From NCBI GenBank assembly GCA_018806915.1, contig JAGKQI010000030.1, positions 528,501 through 592,500 of the forward strand: a DNA stretch of 64,000 nt, in the 5' to 3' direction. The position numbers were made by a program, and so were the translations under genes. The notes beneath the pieces are model-generated. The model was given only the letters and a program-made list of their open reading frames with translations. It had not been told where the DNA came from and did no database searches. The DNA comes from Phytophthora colocasiae (taxonomy: Eukaryota > Oomycota > Peronosporomycetes > Peronosporales > Peronosporaceae). Shown here piece after piece: positions 1 to 10,072 of this stretch; the first letter of the stretch is position 1; every line of letters begins with the position of its first letter.

Positions 1-2244
1 CCGAGCCAACTCAGCGTAGTTCTCGCTATACTTGTGCAAGTAGTTGGCCAAGCCCAGCCACTTACGCAAGTCCTTCTGGTTCAAGGGAACCGGCCAATCC
101 ACAATGGCCTTGACCTTTGCTGGATCAGCACGAAGGCCATGCTTCCCAATGAAGCACCCTAGGAAGGGGATTTCTTCCGCGCCAAAGACGCACTTGTCTG
201 CGTTGGCGTACAATTTGTTCGTGCGCATGCACTCGAGCACAGCTCTCACGTGTTCCACGTGCACCTCAACGTCAGTCTTGCCGTGTTCGGCCTGACTGTG
301 GACGAACACGTCGTCAAAGTACGTTTGTGCGAACATTCGCAGGGGCCTGAACAGCTGCGTCACTAGACGATTGAACGTTGCGGGCGCGTTCGAGAGCCCT
401 TGGGGCATGACGAGCCACTCCCAGAGCATACCGCTCAGTGCTCACCGCTGTAAGCGGAATATCACTGGCTCGCATGAGCAGCTGATAGTACCCATCGACT
501 AAGTCGAGCGCACTGTACATGGTGCAACCCACCATGTTGTTCTGAAGAACATCCTTCCTAGGAATCGGCGTCTGCGCCGGAATCGTGGCAGCGTTGAGCT
601 TGTTAAAAGCGTGAACGATACGCCACTTGCCATTCGGCTTTCTGACACAGAACGTTGGCGCGGAATGCGGAGACTTGCTCTCGCGCACGAGACCCGCCGC
701 GTGCTTCGCACGGAAGAAGGCGTCAATGACGTCGCATTGCTCCTTAGGAAGAGGCCACTGCCGGGTCACGCAGTATTTAGTTCCGGGAACTAAGTCGATC
801 TCGTGACGAACGCCTCGGTCGGGAGGCAGACCACTCGGTGGTTCCTTCGAGACAACGTCTCCATATTCCTTCAGCAAGGAGTGGAAGGGATCCGAGGGAT
901 TCTTGAGGAACTCCGATCCACTCCTGGCGTTCAACGCCTTCTTGACTTCGGCCAAGACGGACTCGTCAACGAGGGACGACGAGTTTAACTCCTCCTCAGG
1001 TCGAACGATGACCACCTCGGCGAATTCGCCAGCCTTCAAGGCATCGCCAAAGTCGGCGAATGACATCTCTTCTAGCTCAAGGAGCTTGTCAACACTTGGC
1101 AAGTCGTCCAGCAGGACACTGCCTTCGGCACTACCGCCCACTCCATCAACCAGAGTGTATAGCTGCCCACAGCCCTCCGGTGCGTCGGCACTTGACGTCT
1201 CGGATGACTCAGACGCAGAGCGTCTCGCCCGAAGGGCCTTACGGCGTCTTCGCCTAGCCGAAGATCGTCTACTCGACGGAGTACGTGCCGTCGCACAAGT
1301 TTCGGCCTCTCTCGGCCCAGTGTCAGGGACACTCAGCGATCCACTCGGTCGACGACCGATGCCGCTCAGCGGAGTACGTGCCGCTGCACAATCAATGACC
1401 GTAACAGGTCCAGTGTCAGAGACACTCAGCGATCGACTTGGTCCACGACCAGTATCACTCGACGGAGTACGTGCCGCCCCACAGTTCACGGCCTGGTAAG
1501 GCCCGATGCCATCGGCATCCAGTGACGGTCCATGACCGGCGTCACTCGGGTTACGTGAGCTTTGCCCACACGTTGACTCACTGCCAACCAGCGCTATGCG
1601 CTCAACAGGACTGCGATCCTCGCACTCGGTGCTGTCCACTAACTCGGATACACCGACTTCCAGCATCATTGCCGACTCGGCTCGATGCTCGCGCCAGTAG
1701 CGCTTCTGCTTCCTAGCAGAGGTGGGTTCATGACTCGCCAAAGCTCCGCTAGGAGAGAAGTGCGTAGCACCTAAGGTCTTCGACCTCCAGTCGATCCATG
1801 GCTCGTGGCGCTCCAGCCACGCCATACCAAGGATGAGGTCGTATCTCGAATCCAGGTCCAAGACCAAGCAGCGTTCCACGCTGTCGAAGTCCAGGAACTT
1901 CAGCCGTAGGTCCATGGGGACCTTGGCTGCCGTGACACGGACGCCCGTCGCTAGACGGACAGTGACGGTGTCACCTCTTCGCGCTCGAAGCGCCTCAGCA
2001 TATTGCTGACTACCCTCAACGGTGAAGCGTCTGACGTAGTTGCCAGACGCTCCTGAATCGATCAACACGATCCACGGCTTCTCGAAGCCCTTCACGTCCA
2101 CATGGACGACCAGCAAGCCCTGCTTGCTCACACTTTCCGTGTTCAAGAGCACGGAGCTCTTCGGGGCTGAGCCCCAGTGCCTCTCACGCACTGCAGAACT
2201 CAGTTCTTCCCCAGTAGACCGCCCCGCGTCTACTGGGAGCCGTC
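1..2244 (-). pseudogene. pol of family L Gypsy element: protease and reverse transcriptase, partial
   Basis: The Gypsy polyprotein is entered from gag by -1 frameshift. An aspartic protease active site (IDSGAS) comes first, followed by a DLILGMAWL block. A long serine/arginine/proline-rich linker with a 93-bp repeat follows, and then reverse transcriptase with KWRIVHAFNKLN and SALDLVDGYYQL. Near position 436 the sequence is two bases shorter than the matching site at about 61874, which breaks the frame inside RT. RT homology then continues in another frame to position 1, including the F-D-D catalytic box near 310. The two-base loss makes this copy defective unless it is a sequencing error. 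Confidence 0.85.
1262..1500. repeat. 93-bp tandem repeat in the protease-RT linker (family L)
   Basis: The string GAGTACGTGCCG recurs at 1279, 1372 and 1465, giving an exact 93-bp period (31 codons). The repeat encodes a reiterated Arg/Ser/Gly/Pro-rich segment. The same array is at 62700-62920 in the second family L copy. Confidence 0.8.
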
Positions 2245-2251
2245 GTTTCCC
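2210..2251 (-). promoter_or_regulatory. -1 programmed ribosomal frameshift signal, gag to pol (family L)
   Basis: On the minus strand the gag frame reads CAG GGA AAC, which makes GGGAAAC (2245-2251) a canonical X-XXY-YYZ slippery heptamer in the right register. A 7-nt spacer (2238-2244) is followed by a perfect 10-bp stem (CCCAGTAGAC with GTCTACTGGG, 2228-2237 and 2210-2219) around an 8-nt GC-rich loop. The gag TAG (2230-2232) lies in the first arm. Slipping back one base enters exactly the frame of protease-RT, which is open from there. The signal is directly visible; its activity is inferred. Confidence 0.85.
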
Positions 2252-3207
2252 TGGGCAGAGCCCGAAGCGGGACTCGCGGCAGGGTTGCGGCCAGTCTGGC
2301 CGGCGCGCTCTTTGCGCAGAGGGCAGTTGGGCCTCAGGTGTGTGGGACTACCACACGTGTAGCACCGACGAGTGCTCATACGCTGCACCGCAGCTCGTAG
2401 CTCGGCTATTTCATCTTCAGCATAGCTGAGGTCCATGGGTTCGGGTCCCCCGGACCCTGTGCTATTAGCACCGACCCTCGACAACTTAAAGTTGTGTTCA
2501 GCATTCAATGCCACGCTAACAGCGTCCTCGAAGGTGCGAGGATTCTGACGGAATGCCTCCGTCCTGGCCACGCCAGCTCTCAGACCTTCCATGAAGATAG
2601 TCACAGTGACCACCTCAGGTAGAGGATCGGCAGCCATGCCGGCAATGAGCGTGCGCAGCTCTTGGACATAGTCCACCAGGTCCTTCTTGCCCTGTCGGCA
2701 AGCGAGGAAGCGTGACCGCACGCGATACGCCTGGTTAGGTGGAGCAAATACTTGCGTAAGTTTGGCCTTAAGCTCACCCCAAGTGGGGAAGGCCATTTCT
2801 ACCGACGTCCCAGACGTCAAGGCCCATTCTCGTGCTCGACCTTCGAGCTTAGAGATGGCGAACGCCACGCGTTGGCCTTCCAACTGGAGCATAGCGGCCC
2901 CCATGGCCATCTCGACCTCTCGGGTCCACAATAGGAGGTTCTCTCCTTCGTGCCCGTGAAAGGTCTTCACGCTGAGCGTGACGGGCTTAGCTCTCGGAGC
3001 GGGATTAACTCCTTTTACATTCCGCTGAATGTGCTCAACGAGAGCGTTCTCGTACGAGGCAAATGCCTCCAGGCGCGCGTTGACGGCCTCCGGCCCTTGA
3101 GACGCAAGGTGCGCCATACCTTCAGGGCCCAGCAAGGACGTAAGCTTGTTAAGAGTGTCCCGCTGACTCGGAGTCAAGTGAGCGTATGCTTCTGGCTCCA
3201 TTCTCAC
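2230..3207 (-). CDS. gag polyprotein, family L Gypsy element (325 aa)
   Basis: This is an intact Gypsy gag with an N-terminal helical region and a retrotransposon-gag capsid domain at about residues 75-225 ([21 protein letters not shown] and [15 protein letters not shown] segments). One CCHC zinc knuckle near residue 283 ([15 protein letters not shown]-x2-C-x4-H-x4-C) precedes a Gly/Ser/Pro tail. The start is the first Met in the open frame about 50 bp inside the 5' LTR, which leaves a short leader holding the primer-binding site. The stop codon lies within the frameshift hairpin. It would form virus-like particles and bind element RNA. Confidence 0.9.
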   Translation of the reverse strand: MRMEPEAYAHLTPSQRDTLNKLTSLLGPEGMAHLASQGPEAVNARLEAFASYENALVEHIQRNVKGVNPAPRAKPVTLSVKTFHGHEGENLLLWTREVEMAMGAAMLQLEGQRVAFAISKLEGRAREWALTSGTSVEMAFPTWGELKAKLTQVFAPPNQAYRVRSRFLACRQGKKDLVDYVQELRTLIAGMAADPLPEVVTVTIFMEGLRAGVARTEAFRQNPRTFEDAVSVALNAEHNFKLSRVGANSTGSGGPEPMDLSYAEDEIAELRAAVQRMSTRRCYTCGSPTHLRPNCPLRKERAGQTGRNPAASPASGSAQGNDGSQ

Positions 3208-3247
3208 AGAGAAACAGTCTTCAACTCAGGAGTTGGATTGACTACAA

Positions 3248-3256
3248 GTGCTACCA
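3248..3256 (-). other. putative primer-binding site, family L
   Basis: The minus strand reads TGGTAGCAC two bases inside the 5' LTR. TGG plus TAGCA complements a tRNA 3' end of type ...GCTACCA, as used with initiator-Met-like primers. The same nonamer lies just inside the LTR at 18412-18871. Confidence 0.6.
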
Positions 3257-3258
3257 GA

Positions 3259-3670
3259 TGCAGCGGGGCTGCGTAGGTGTGCACGGCACAGAGGAAGTTG
3301 GGTTGACTCGTAGAGTCCTGCTTGCAAGGCACTAGCCTTCGGTTCTATACAAGAACCAAGTAGTCCACTAAATACGGGACTCTCACAATCAGTGTCCCTA
3401 TAATAAAGGAACTAACACTAATTATGTAAAATGCAAACTGATTTTTATTTATTTTATTGCCCTAATCCTGAATGTAACGGATTTAGTATCTAACATACTA
3501 AATCCTAATCAAATGTAATGTGTGGCTCTGAGCTAACCGCCAGCAACTGGCTACATATGTGACGTGTGAGAAACACGATGTGTCGTACACGGATCTGTGA
3601 CTTGTGACCTGGATGGTGTATACCACACCTATTGTAGCCAAGGCGCGCAGCGCCGTGTAACCCCGTTACA
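3259..3670 (-). repeat. 5' LTR of family L Gypsy element (412 bp)
   Basis: The LTR starts TGCAGCGGGG and ends CCCCGTTACA (TG...CA). It is nearly identical to 57173-57585 over its whole length, and similarity stops at the same two boundaries in both copies. It is AT-rich in the middle. The flanking sequence to the right is the unrelated older gag. Confidence 0.9.
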
Positions 3671-4064
3671 ATTCGGATACTCTCGGAAGAGATACGTCTT
3701 GACGGGACCATCTCTTAGTCCCTTCATGAACGTGACGACCTTGGTCGCCTCGTCGATCGGGTTCGCCACTATGTTCGATACCAAGTATCGAGCACGCTGG
3801 GCAAAGGTGTGAACATCATCCTTGCCCTGCTGCAGATCGAGAAACTCCGCTCTCGATCTGAACTCGTTCTTCGGGGGCTCAAATGCAAGCTTGAGCTCCT
3901 CTTTGAACACCTCGTACGTGCCGAAGCACGTAGGATCCGAGAGTCGGCGCCCATAGGCCCAACTCCTCGCACGTTCGCCAAGACATGACATGGCGAACGC
4001 GACCTTCGACATCGGATCGACGATACGTCGAGCCGCAACGGCTGTGTCGAGTTCGACAAGCCAC
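3671..4064 (-). pseudogene. older Gypsy gag fragment (capsid part), cut by two insertions
   Basis: The minus strand encodes a typical retrotransposon gag capsid segment: ELDTAVAARR, a CLGERARSWAYG block, FEPPKNEFRSRAEFLDLQQGKDDV and VTFMKGLRDGPVKTYL. Its 5' part is at 18021-18362 and, duplicated, at 31750-32085. Family G LTR A interrupts it on the right and the family L LTR truncates it on the left. Joining 4064 to the base after the CCAC duplication at the distal LTR restores an open gag frame, which shows it is the pre-insertion target gene. Confidence 0.85.
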
Positions 4065-5461
4065 TGTGGTGGAGCGGATCTGCCCAAAATCTCGTTAGGG
4101 CAGGTCCCGATCACCACTTGCGCCCAGACACCGACTAACGGAGGGGGTCCCCCGATGATCCGTGATCTAGCTGTGTGTAGTTTCACCTTGTGTACCCGTC
4201 GGTAGGCGGGTTACGCTCTTCCAGGTGACTTCTGAAGATGTCTTGTAGGTCGGAAGAAAGTCTTGCGTGACGCAGGGGTTTGAGGTAGCGTGGAAGTTCT
4301 TCACTCCACCTCTAAGTACGTGATCCCGGTCGTAGGCGAGATCTCGAGCCTTGATCCGGGTGCCTGGTTCTTGATCCAGGTCTTCCAATAGTCCAGTATT
4401 AGGGATTCGGTCCCTTCCTTTACGTTGCTTGCCGCTTCCGATAGCGGGGGTCTTGAGGGGGCGAGATTCGACGGGATCGTCAGGCCAAACAACCAATTCC
4501 TTCCGGTCCGGGGTTTGCACTTAAAGGACAGATCACTAGATAGGGCAAACCTGGCCAATATATTATCCAGACTTAACCGCTATACTAGGTCACGTATCCT
4601 TACCTTCTTGACGCTTGTAGGGCCAATGTAGTTCCCGGTTCCAGGCGTAGCGAAGGCACTTGTGTGGTTCAGGGCAAATTCGAGTCTCTTTATGGTTATT
4701 CCTATGCCTACTAATCCCATCCTGATTTACTATCCTACGATCACATGACACTGGCTACAGAGCTGATCCCTAGCTTGATTCCCCTAACCCTGATCTTGAG
4801 CCGATTCCGTACTTAACCGAAGCTTGATCTCGCACTTAACCGAAGCTTGATCTCGCACTTAACCGAAGCTTGATCTCGCACTTAACCGAAGCTTGATCTC
4901 GCACTTAACCGAAGCTTGATCTCGCACTTAACCGAAGCTTGATCGCTGCCTGATCCCGCTTGGTGATCCTTCAAAGAATCCGGATCAGGCCACAAGAAGA
5001 GTCTGCGTCGCGCCTGGGGTTGACCTTGATCCGGAGCTGATCCCGTACTTATACGGGAGAGGATCATTGCGCGATCTTGCGTGATCTCGCTTCGTCGCCG
5101 CCCGGGGAAGTTGGATCGTGCTGTTAGAGGCTTCGGGGCGCCAGGGTAAGCTGATCATGCTCGCTTGGGGCCCCGTCATCGTTGATCGCGCGAGAACATC
5201 CTTGATTTCCCCATTCTTCCTCCGGCAGGATTCGGATCACCCACGAACACCACGGCAGGATTCGGATCACCCACGAACACCGCTCCACCTGCTTCTTCGC
5301 CGGTGTCTCCGTTGCCTGTTCCCGGCGGGACCCATCGTACCTTCGTCTGATTCGACCCAGATCTGGCGATCACAGGTCCCCCCTGTCGCTCGTTCCGACT
5401 CTATTCGGGTTCGTGGCTGACATCGCCTCTCCGGGAAAAATTTTTCGTCCGCTTCACCACA
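4065..5461 (-). repeat. LTR A, family G (3' LTR of copy 1; 1397 bp)
   Basis: The LTR has 7-bp inverted ends, TGTGGTG...CACCACA. The same sequence recurs at 16648-18020 and 30353-31749. It holds six 23-bp direct repeats and is very rich in GATC. Small open frames in it are identical among copies and I do not regard them as genes. Confidence 0.92.
4812..4944. repeat. 23-bp tandem repeat array in LTR A (6 units)
   Basis: Units begin CTTAACCGAAGCTTGATC and are tandem with no spacers, the last one partial. LTR B has five units (17394-17503) and LTR C has six (31100-31232). This one-unit difference explains most of LTR B's 24-bp shorter length. Confidence 0.9.
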
Positions 5462-5472
5462 TCCGCCCCCAG
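5462..5472 (-). other. polypurine tract next to the 3' LTR (family G copy 1)
   Basis: On the minus strand GGGGGCGGA directly abuts the TGTGGTG start of the 3' LTR, where plus-strand priming is expected. LTR B and LTR C lack this on their right sides and are followed instead by old gag sequence, which fits their origin by recombination or as 5' LTR. Confidence 0.65.
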
Positions 5473-5564
5473 CACGTAAGTTGAGCTGCCGCAGCTCACT
5501 TCGGGTTTATTTTTACATTCACCACCTGGAACACAAGTCGTTCAAGCGCCACCACTCTCTCGAA

Positions 5565-8334
5565 ATGTCCGATCCCCCCCTTGACGCCGAGAACGCCCTC
5601 GAGCGAGCACTCGATCCGATCCGCCCGATCCACGGCCTCCCGCTTCTCAACCCCCGGGGTAAACCCTGAGCTGGTCACCTTGCAAGCGAGGCTGGCCCAT
5701 AGCCAACGGATACGCGAGACCTTGAGTCGCGATCGGGACCACCTGGACGACACCGTTCGCCGGTTGCGATCCGACATGGAGGATATGGAGCGCTTCCGGG
5801 ACGACCAAGCGGAGGAGATTTTGCGGCTGAACGCCGAAATCGCTCATCTGCGATCGGGAACTGGAGATGCTATCGGTGGGAACGCGGTCGCCGCCTTGCA
5901 GGATCAGCGGGCCCAGCACGACGCGACTGGCCCGGATCCAGGCGCGGCTAGACTCTGCGCTCGAGGATCTCGACTTCCGGCTGGCCGAACTTCGCATAGC
6001 CGGGGAGACGGAGATTGAACTCCGGGATGAGCTTCAGGATCGCGAACGGGAGCTCGCCGCCGTGCGTCATGACCTGACCCTCACTCAGCGTAGCCTTGAT
6101 CGCTGGCAGAGGAACGACTCCTCCCGAGGTCCACAAGCGGCTATGGCCATGCCTGCTGATCAGACTCGCCCGACGGCAGAGGAAGCTCGGTTGAGGTTGG
6201 AGTTGACGCGGACCCAAGCGGAGTTGCTCGCCGCTCGAGCCGAAGTCGCGTATCTGGAACGCGAGGCAGAGGATCACCAGGTTGAACTGGCTCGGGCACA
6301 CCTCGCCTTGGAGGACGTATCCGCCCCGGATTTTTACGCTCCGCCTCTGGGTGCAACCGCCGATGCCGCCGCCGTATCCAGCCTGGAGCAAGATCTGGCA
6401 GACGCCTTGGGAAATCTGGAAATAATCCAGCACGACCGGGACCAGCTCTCCGTCCAGCATCGTGCCGCCATTGCCGAGCGGGATCAGGCCGTCGCAGACC
6501 TGGATCAGGCCCGCCTCGACCGGGATCAGGCAATACAAGATCTCAATCGAGTAACGGTAGACCGTGATCGAATCCAGGTCGACCTGGACGATGCCACCCA
6601 AGATCGTTTGTCTGCCCTCGCAGACCTTGACGTGGCTCGTTCCGCCCGGGATGCGGCGACACAGGAACTCGACCAACTCCAGCGACAGAACGCGGAGCTC
6701 CGACAGGCTCACCAAGAGCTGGACGCTGATTATGCCGAAGCCGAACAACAGCTGCACCACGCCGAGGATTCCTCTGCTCGGTTGTCCTCGTGGATCGCGG
6801 ATCGACGGGCGGCTCGTGCCACCAAAGATCTCGAAGCGCCTCCGCTTCCCCGGCCGTTCCTCCTTCCTCACGCAAGCGTCCGGCTCGGAGCACCTCAGCT
6901 CCCCGTGATCTAAAACCTGCAGCTACCGAAGTTCCCGGGTCAACCCAGCCTGTCACACCCACGGTGGTCCCGACCCCGGCAGGATCAACGGCGAGTCCGC
7001 TGGATCTGTTGGCGGATCAAGCTTCTGGGCAAGCCGGAGAGGAGGAAACCGACACTCCAGCCCCTGATCCGACCCCAGCGCCTACGGATCAGTCCGGATC
7101 GCTCCCCGCCGAGGGTGATTCGCCGGATGAGGACGAGGAAGACTCCGACTACGATCCCCAGCACCCATTCTCATCGCCGTCCGAAGAGGACGAAAGTCCA
7201 GAACCCAGCAATGGAACTAGTTCTGAAGCCGAATCGGAACGTTCCAACGAGGCGGAGGACTCCGAGGAGGACGAGACTCTACACATGGGCCGCCAACGGT
7301 CTATCTCGACGCACCGGCGCGAGTCCGGTCAGGTTCCGAGAGCCGGACCTTCTGGCACCCGTGGATCGGGGTCTCCGGACGGCTCAAGCCCATCTCCAGA
7401 TGGATCAGGTCCGCCGTCTCCAGGATCACCTCCGGGTTCCCCGTCACCGCCGTCACCTCCTCCCGGCGGTTCCTCGCCCCCCGGGCTCCGACCACCCCTG
7501 TTCCCGGTCGCCTCTTTCATTCCAGGGTACGATCGGCAGCGCACCTTCGCGGCCGCTGACATCGTACCGTGGGATCCGCAGTTGATCGGGCAGTATTCGA
7601 TCGTGGGTCTGATTGCCAATTCTCTGGGTAAACGGTTGTTGATCCCTTCGGGTTGGCTGTTCTCTTCCCAGATACAGGCTGGGCCTGCACCGACCCCCGG
7701 CACCGAATACCTCCACGAGTTGATCACGGGCGTGAACGTGCTTGATCTGCTGGCTCTGGAGCCGTGGAACGACTTCGCGAACCCGGGTCCCCTTACGTTC
7801 GACCTCGATCTGCATGAAAGGGAGGGAACACCCCTCGCGGCCGTGGCCGCCACCTATCGCATTCTGGAGGAACGGCACCGTCAAGCATTTTGGGAGGCCA
7901 CCCACAACTTCGAGATCACCTCTGCCATGCAGGATGCGGATCTTGAACTGCAGCGGTATTACGTTGCTCGCAAGGCCCGGCGGAGTCGGGCTGGGTCTGC
8001 TTGGCGCCAATTCCTCGCCTCCTTCCCCGCCATAATGCGCGATCAGTGGTTCGATCTCGACATCCTGCTGGATCCGTTCTTCCTTCACCTCCCCATTCCG
8101 TCGGTGGATGTGGTTCGTTGGTATCCCGGCGTGGTCTCTCGGCGTGCCAACCTGGCGGATCCCAACGCGAACGTCCCAGAGCCGGCGAACCTGATCGAGG
8201 CTCTGGAGGAGTTTGACGAGGCGGATCCGTGGCGTAACCAGTATCGGCAAGACCCGGTCAACCATCCCGCCACCAGGATTCCCCGCCTTATCGGCAAGTT
8301 CAATCCTCCTCCCGCTGGGGCCGCTTCTCCGTAA
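5565..8334 (+). CDS. Antisense extra ORF of family G (coiled-coil protein, about 900 codons)
   Basis: A long reading frame on the strand opposite gag-pol fills the gap between the 3' LTR and the integrase end. From ATG 5565 it encodes a basic Ser/Arg leader, then about 300 residues of heptad coiled coil rich in Asp, Gln, Arg and Leu. A basic Ser/Pro patch, an acidic Ser/Glu/Asp region and a Pro/Gly/Ser stretch follow, then a conserved C-terminal domain with FLPIP-like hydrophobic segments ending at TAA 8334. One-base frame changes occur near 5577, 5935 and 6826; the third is absent in copy 2, where the frame continues. An older copy (33.1-35.75 kb) differs mostly at synonymous sites. I recognise no family and the function is unknown. 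Confidence 0.75.
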
Positions 8335-8686
8335 GTCGTGCGAACTTCGATCACCTGCAGCAAGGCTCGGGGCTTCTCCCCGAGTTCGGATTCGGAACCC
8401 CTTCCAGGGCCGTTCTACATTCTTCCATCTCCATTCGTAATTCTCATAATCTCCACTCGTAATCCGTAATCTCCATTCCCACAGTCATTCCATCGTACTC
8501 TATCATTTTAGGAATGTGATCCCCTTTCACCTCCATCTCGACATCCCGGATCACCATCTTCCAACGTCAAATTCCCTACGCACATGCATATACACAAATA
8601 TAAAACTCTCGCTCTGATCTGGATTCTCCTCCACATCAGCTTCTTCGATCCCGGCGAGGTAACCCTGTCACCTCGCCTGGCTTCCC
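8335..8686. other. Gap between convergent antisense ORF and integrase ends
   Basis: This 350-bp AT-richer stretch between the two convergent stop codons presumably holds the 3' processing signal of the antisense transcript. I see no gene in it. It is conserved in copy 2 (22034-22392) and recognisably in the old copy (35752-36114). Confidence 0.5.
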
Positions 8687-10072
8687 TTACACTTCTTCAT
8701 GCGACTGCATCACGCCGAACCGGTTCCGATTAGCGTGGTCACGTAGGAACGCGCTCAACATGGCCCCACAGTTAAGATCAGCTTCGTCGACCCACGTTGG
8801 CTCATCATAACCGACCCAGTGCACCAGGAATTCACGATAGATCCGGCCGTAGCGAGTTCGTTTCCCACTTCGCATGTCCGAGATCCGTTCGACTTCGTAC
8901 TCATCGGCATCCAGATCCGGAACCCAACTGTCCTCCGGAAGGAGGATCTCATCGAAATCGAGCCGATCTGCTTCATCTACCGTCAACTCGATCCGCGGAC
9001 GATCTGGGAAATTCCGTACCAGCTTTAGCTTAGAAACATGAACCACCGGAAAGATATGGTAATCAGAGCCCGCGATCTCCAGCTTGATCGTGAATTCATT
9101 GAGCTTCTCTGCAACACGGAACGGGCCGTGCCAAAGGTGGGCGAGTTTACGGGCATACCCTTCCTTCACACGATCTAGGTATAGCCAAACTCGTGATCCA
9201 GCTTCGATCTGATGCGGATCGACATCCTCATTGTGCCGATCAGCTCGGTCCGCGATCGCCTCTCGCAGCTTAGCGTTGACCTGTTCTCTCGACTGCTGGT
9301 AGTATCTCTGAACGCGATATCTCCACCGTCTTGGATCGCGATCGTAGCGTCTGGTCGACCCGATCGGGATCGTTGCTTCCAACGTCGATCTTGGATCCCA
9401 TCTGTGTACCAAATAGTGAGGGGTATCTCCCCGGACCCGATCGTGAGCCGTGTTAATGGCGAAAGTCAATCTCTCCGCATATTCATCCCAGTCCTTTTGA
9501 TCGAGATCTTGAACATACATCTTGATTGCCCTAGTGGCCGTTTGCACCATCCGTTCCGCAGTCCCATTGGCCTGTGGTCGGTAGGCCATCGTCGCCCGTT
9601 GTCGCTTCCCCAGGATCCTATTGAACGATCTGAAGAAGTCGGACATGTAGCCCGTTTCTCGATCGTGCCTGATCATCTCGCTAGCACCAAATCTGCGGAA
9701 CACGCATTCTTCATAAGATTCCGCGACGGTCTGGGCCGATCGGGAGGAACTAGCCTTTGCGATCACATATCCCGTGAACAGATCTACCCATATCAGCAGT
9801 TCAGTATTGCCTTTGTTGGATCTGGGCAGAGAGGGTATGTGATCCATCGCTATGATCTGGAATGGGTATGTCGCTTGCAGATTCCCAGGCGACTCGCCCC
9901 GGATCGTAGGTCTCCCCTTTCCAGTCTCACAGTCTACACACTCGCCTACGTATCGCTGCACGCTCCGATATAATCCCCTCCAGTGGAAATGATCTCGGAT
10001 CCGCTGATAAGTGCGTCCGATCCCTTGATGTCCCCCTTCCAGAGTCGTATGGTAGTGGTGGAGGACATCCTG
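8687..10072 (-). pseudogene. Integrase with chromodomain, family G copy 1
   Basis: An HHCC zinc-binding region (HHYHTTLEGGHQG, then CVDCETGKG) precedes a DDE catalytic core: D in AIMDHIP-like context, D in IRHDRETGYM and E in YRPQANGTAERM. A GPFRV region follows, and a C-terminal chromodomain (YEVERISD, FLVHWVGYDEPTWVDEADL) like chromoviral integrases, which bind modified histones. A TAG at 10073-10075 separates it from RNase H. The same TAG is in copy 2, whereas the old copy has a glutamine codon there. Otherwise the frame is open to the final TAA. Confidence 0.9.

Larger units (their letters stand above)
1..3670 (-). mobile_element. Ty3/Gypsy retrotransposon, family L, 5' part (runs off the window)
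   Basis: This is the 5' portion of a minus-strand Gypsy element: 5' LTR (3259-3670), primer-binding site, gag, a -1 frameshift signal, and pol (protease and the start of reverse transcriptase) running off the left edge. Its LTR matches the LTR at 57173-57585, and its pol is nearly identical in sequence to 61430-63019, so both belong to one family. It is inserted into an older gag gene that resumes at 3671. Integrase and the 3' LTR lie outside the window. Confidence 0.9.

Noticed and set aside
4167..4520. Open frames within LTRs (also 16884-17102 and 30455-30808)
   Set aside because: Short, without motifs, and altered by one-base differences among LTRs.
4812..4944. Regular short repeats as a possible CRISPR array
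   Set aside because: The 23-bp units are directly adjacent with no unique spacers and lie inside an LTR of a eukaryotic element.
5948..6871. 307-codon minus-strand frame opposite the antisense ORF (also 19658-20470)
   Set aside because: Hydrophobic residue pattern is what one expects from reading the reverse of the coiled-coil codons; the synonymous pattern supports the plus-strand frame.
9212..9973. 253-codon plus-strand frame opposite integrase (also 22918-23679)
   Set aside because: It mirrors the integrase coding sequence exactly, shows no domain, and is identical in both copies only because the copies are duplicates.
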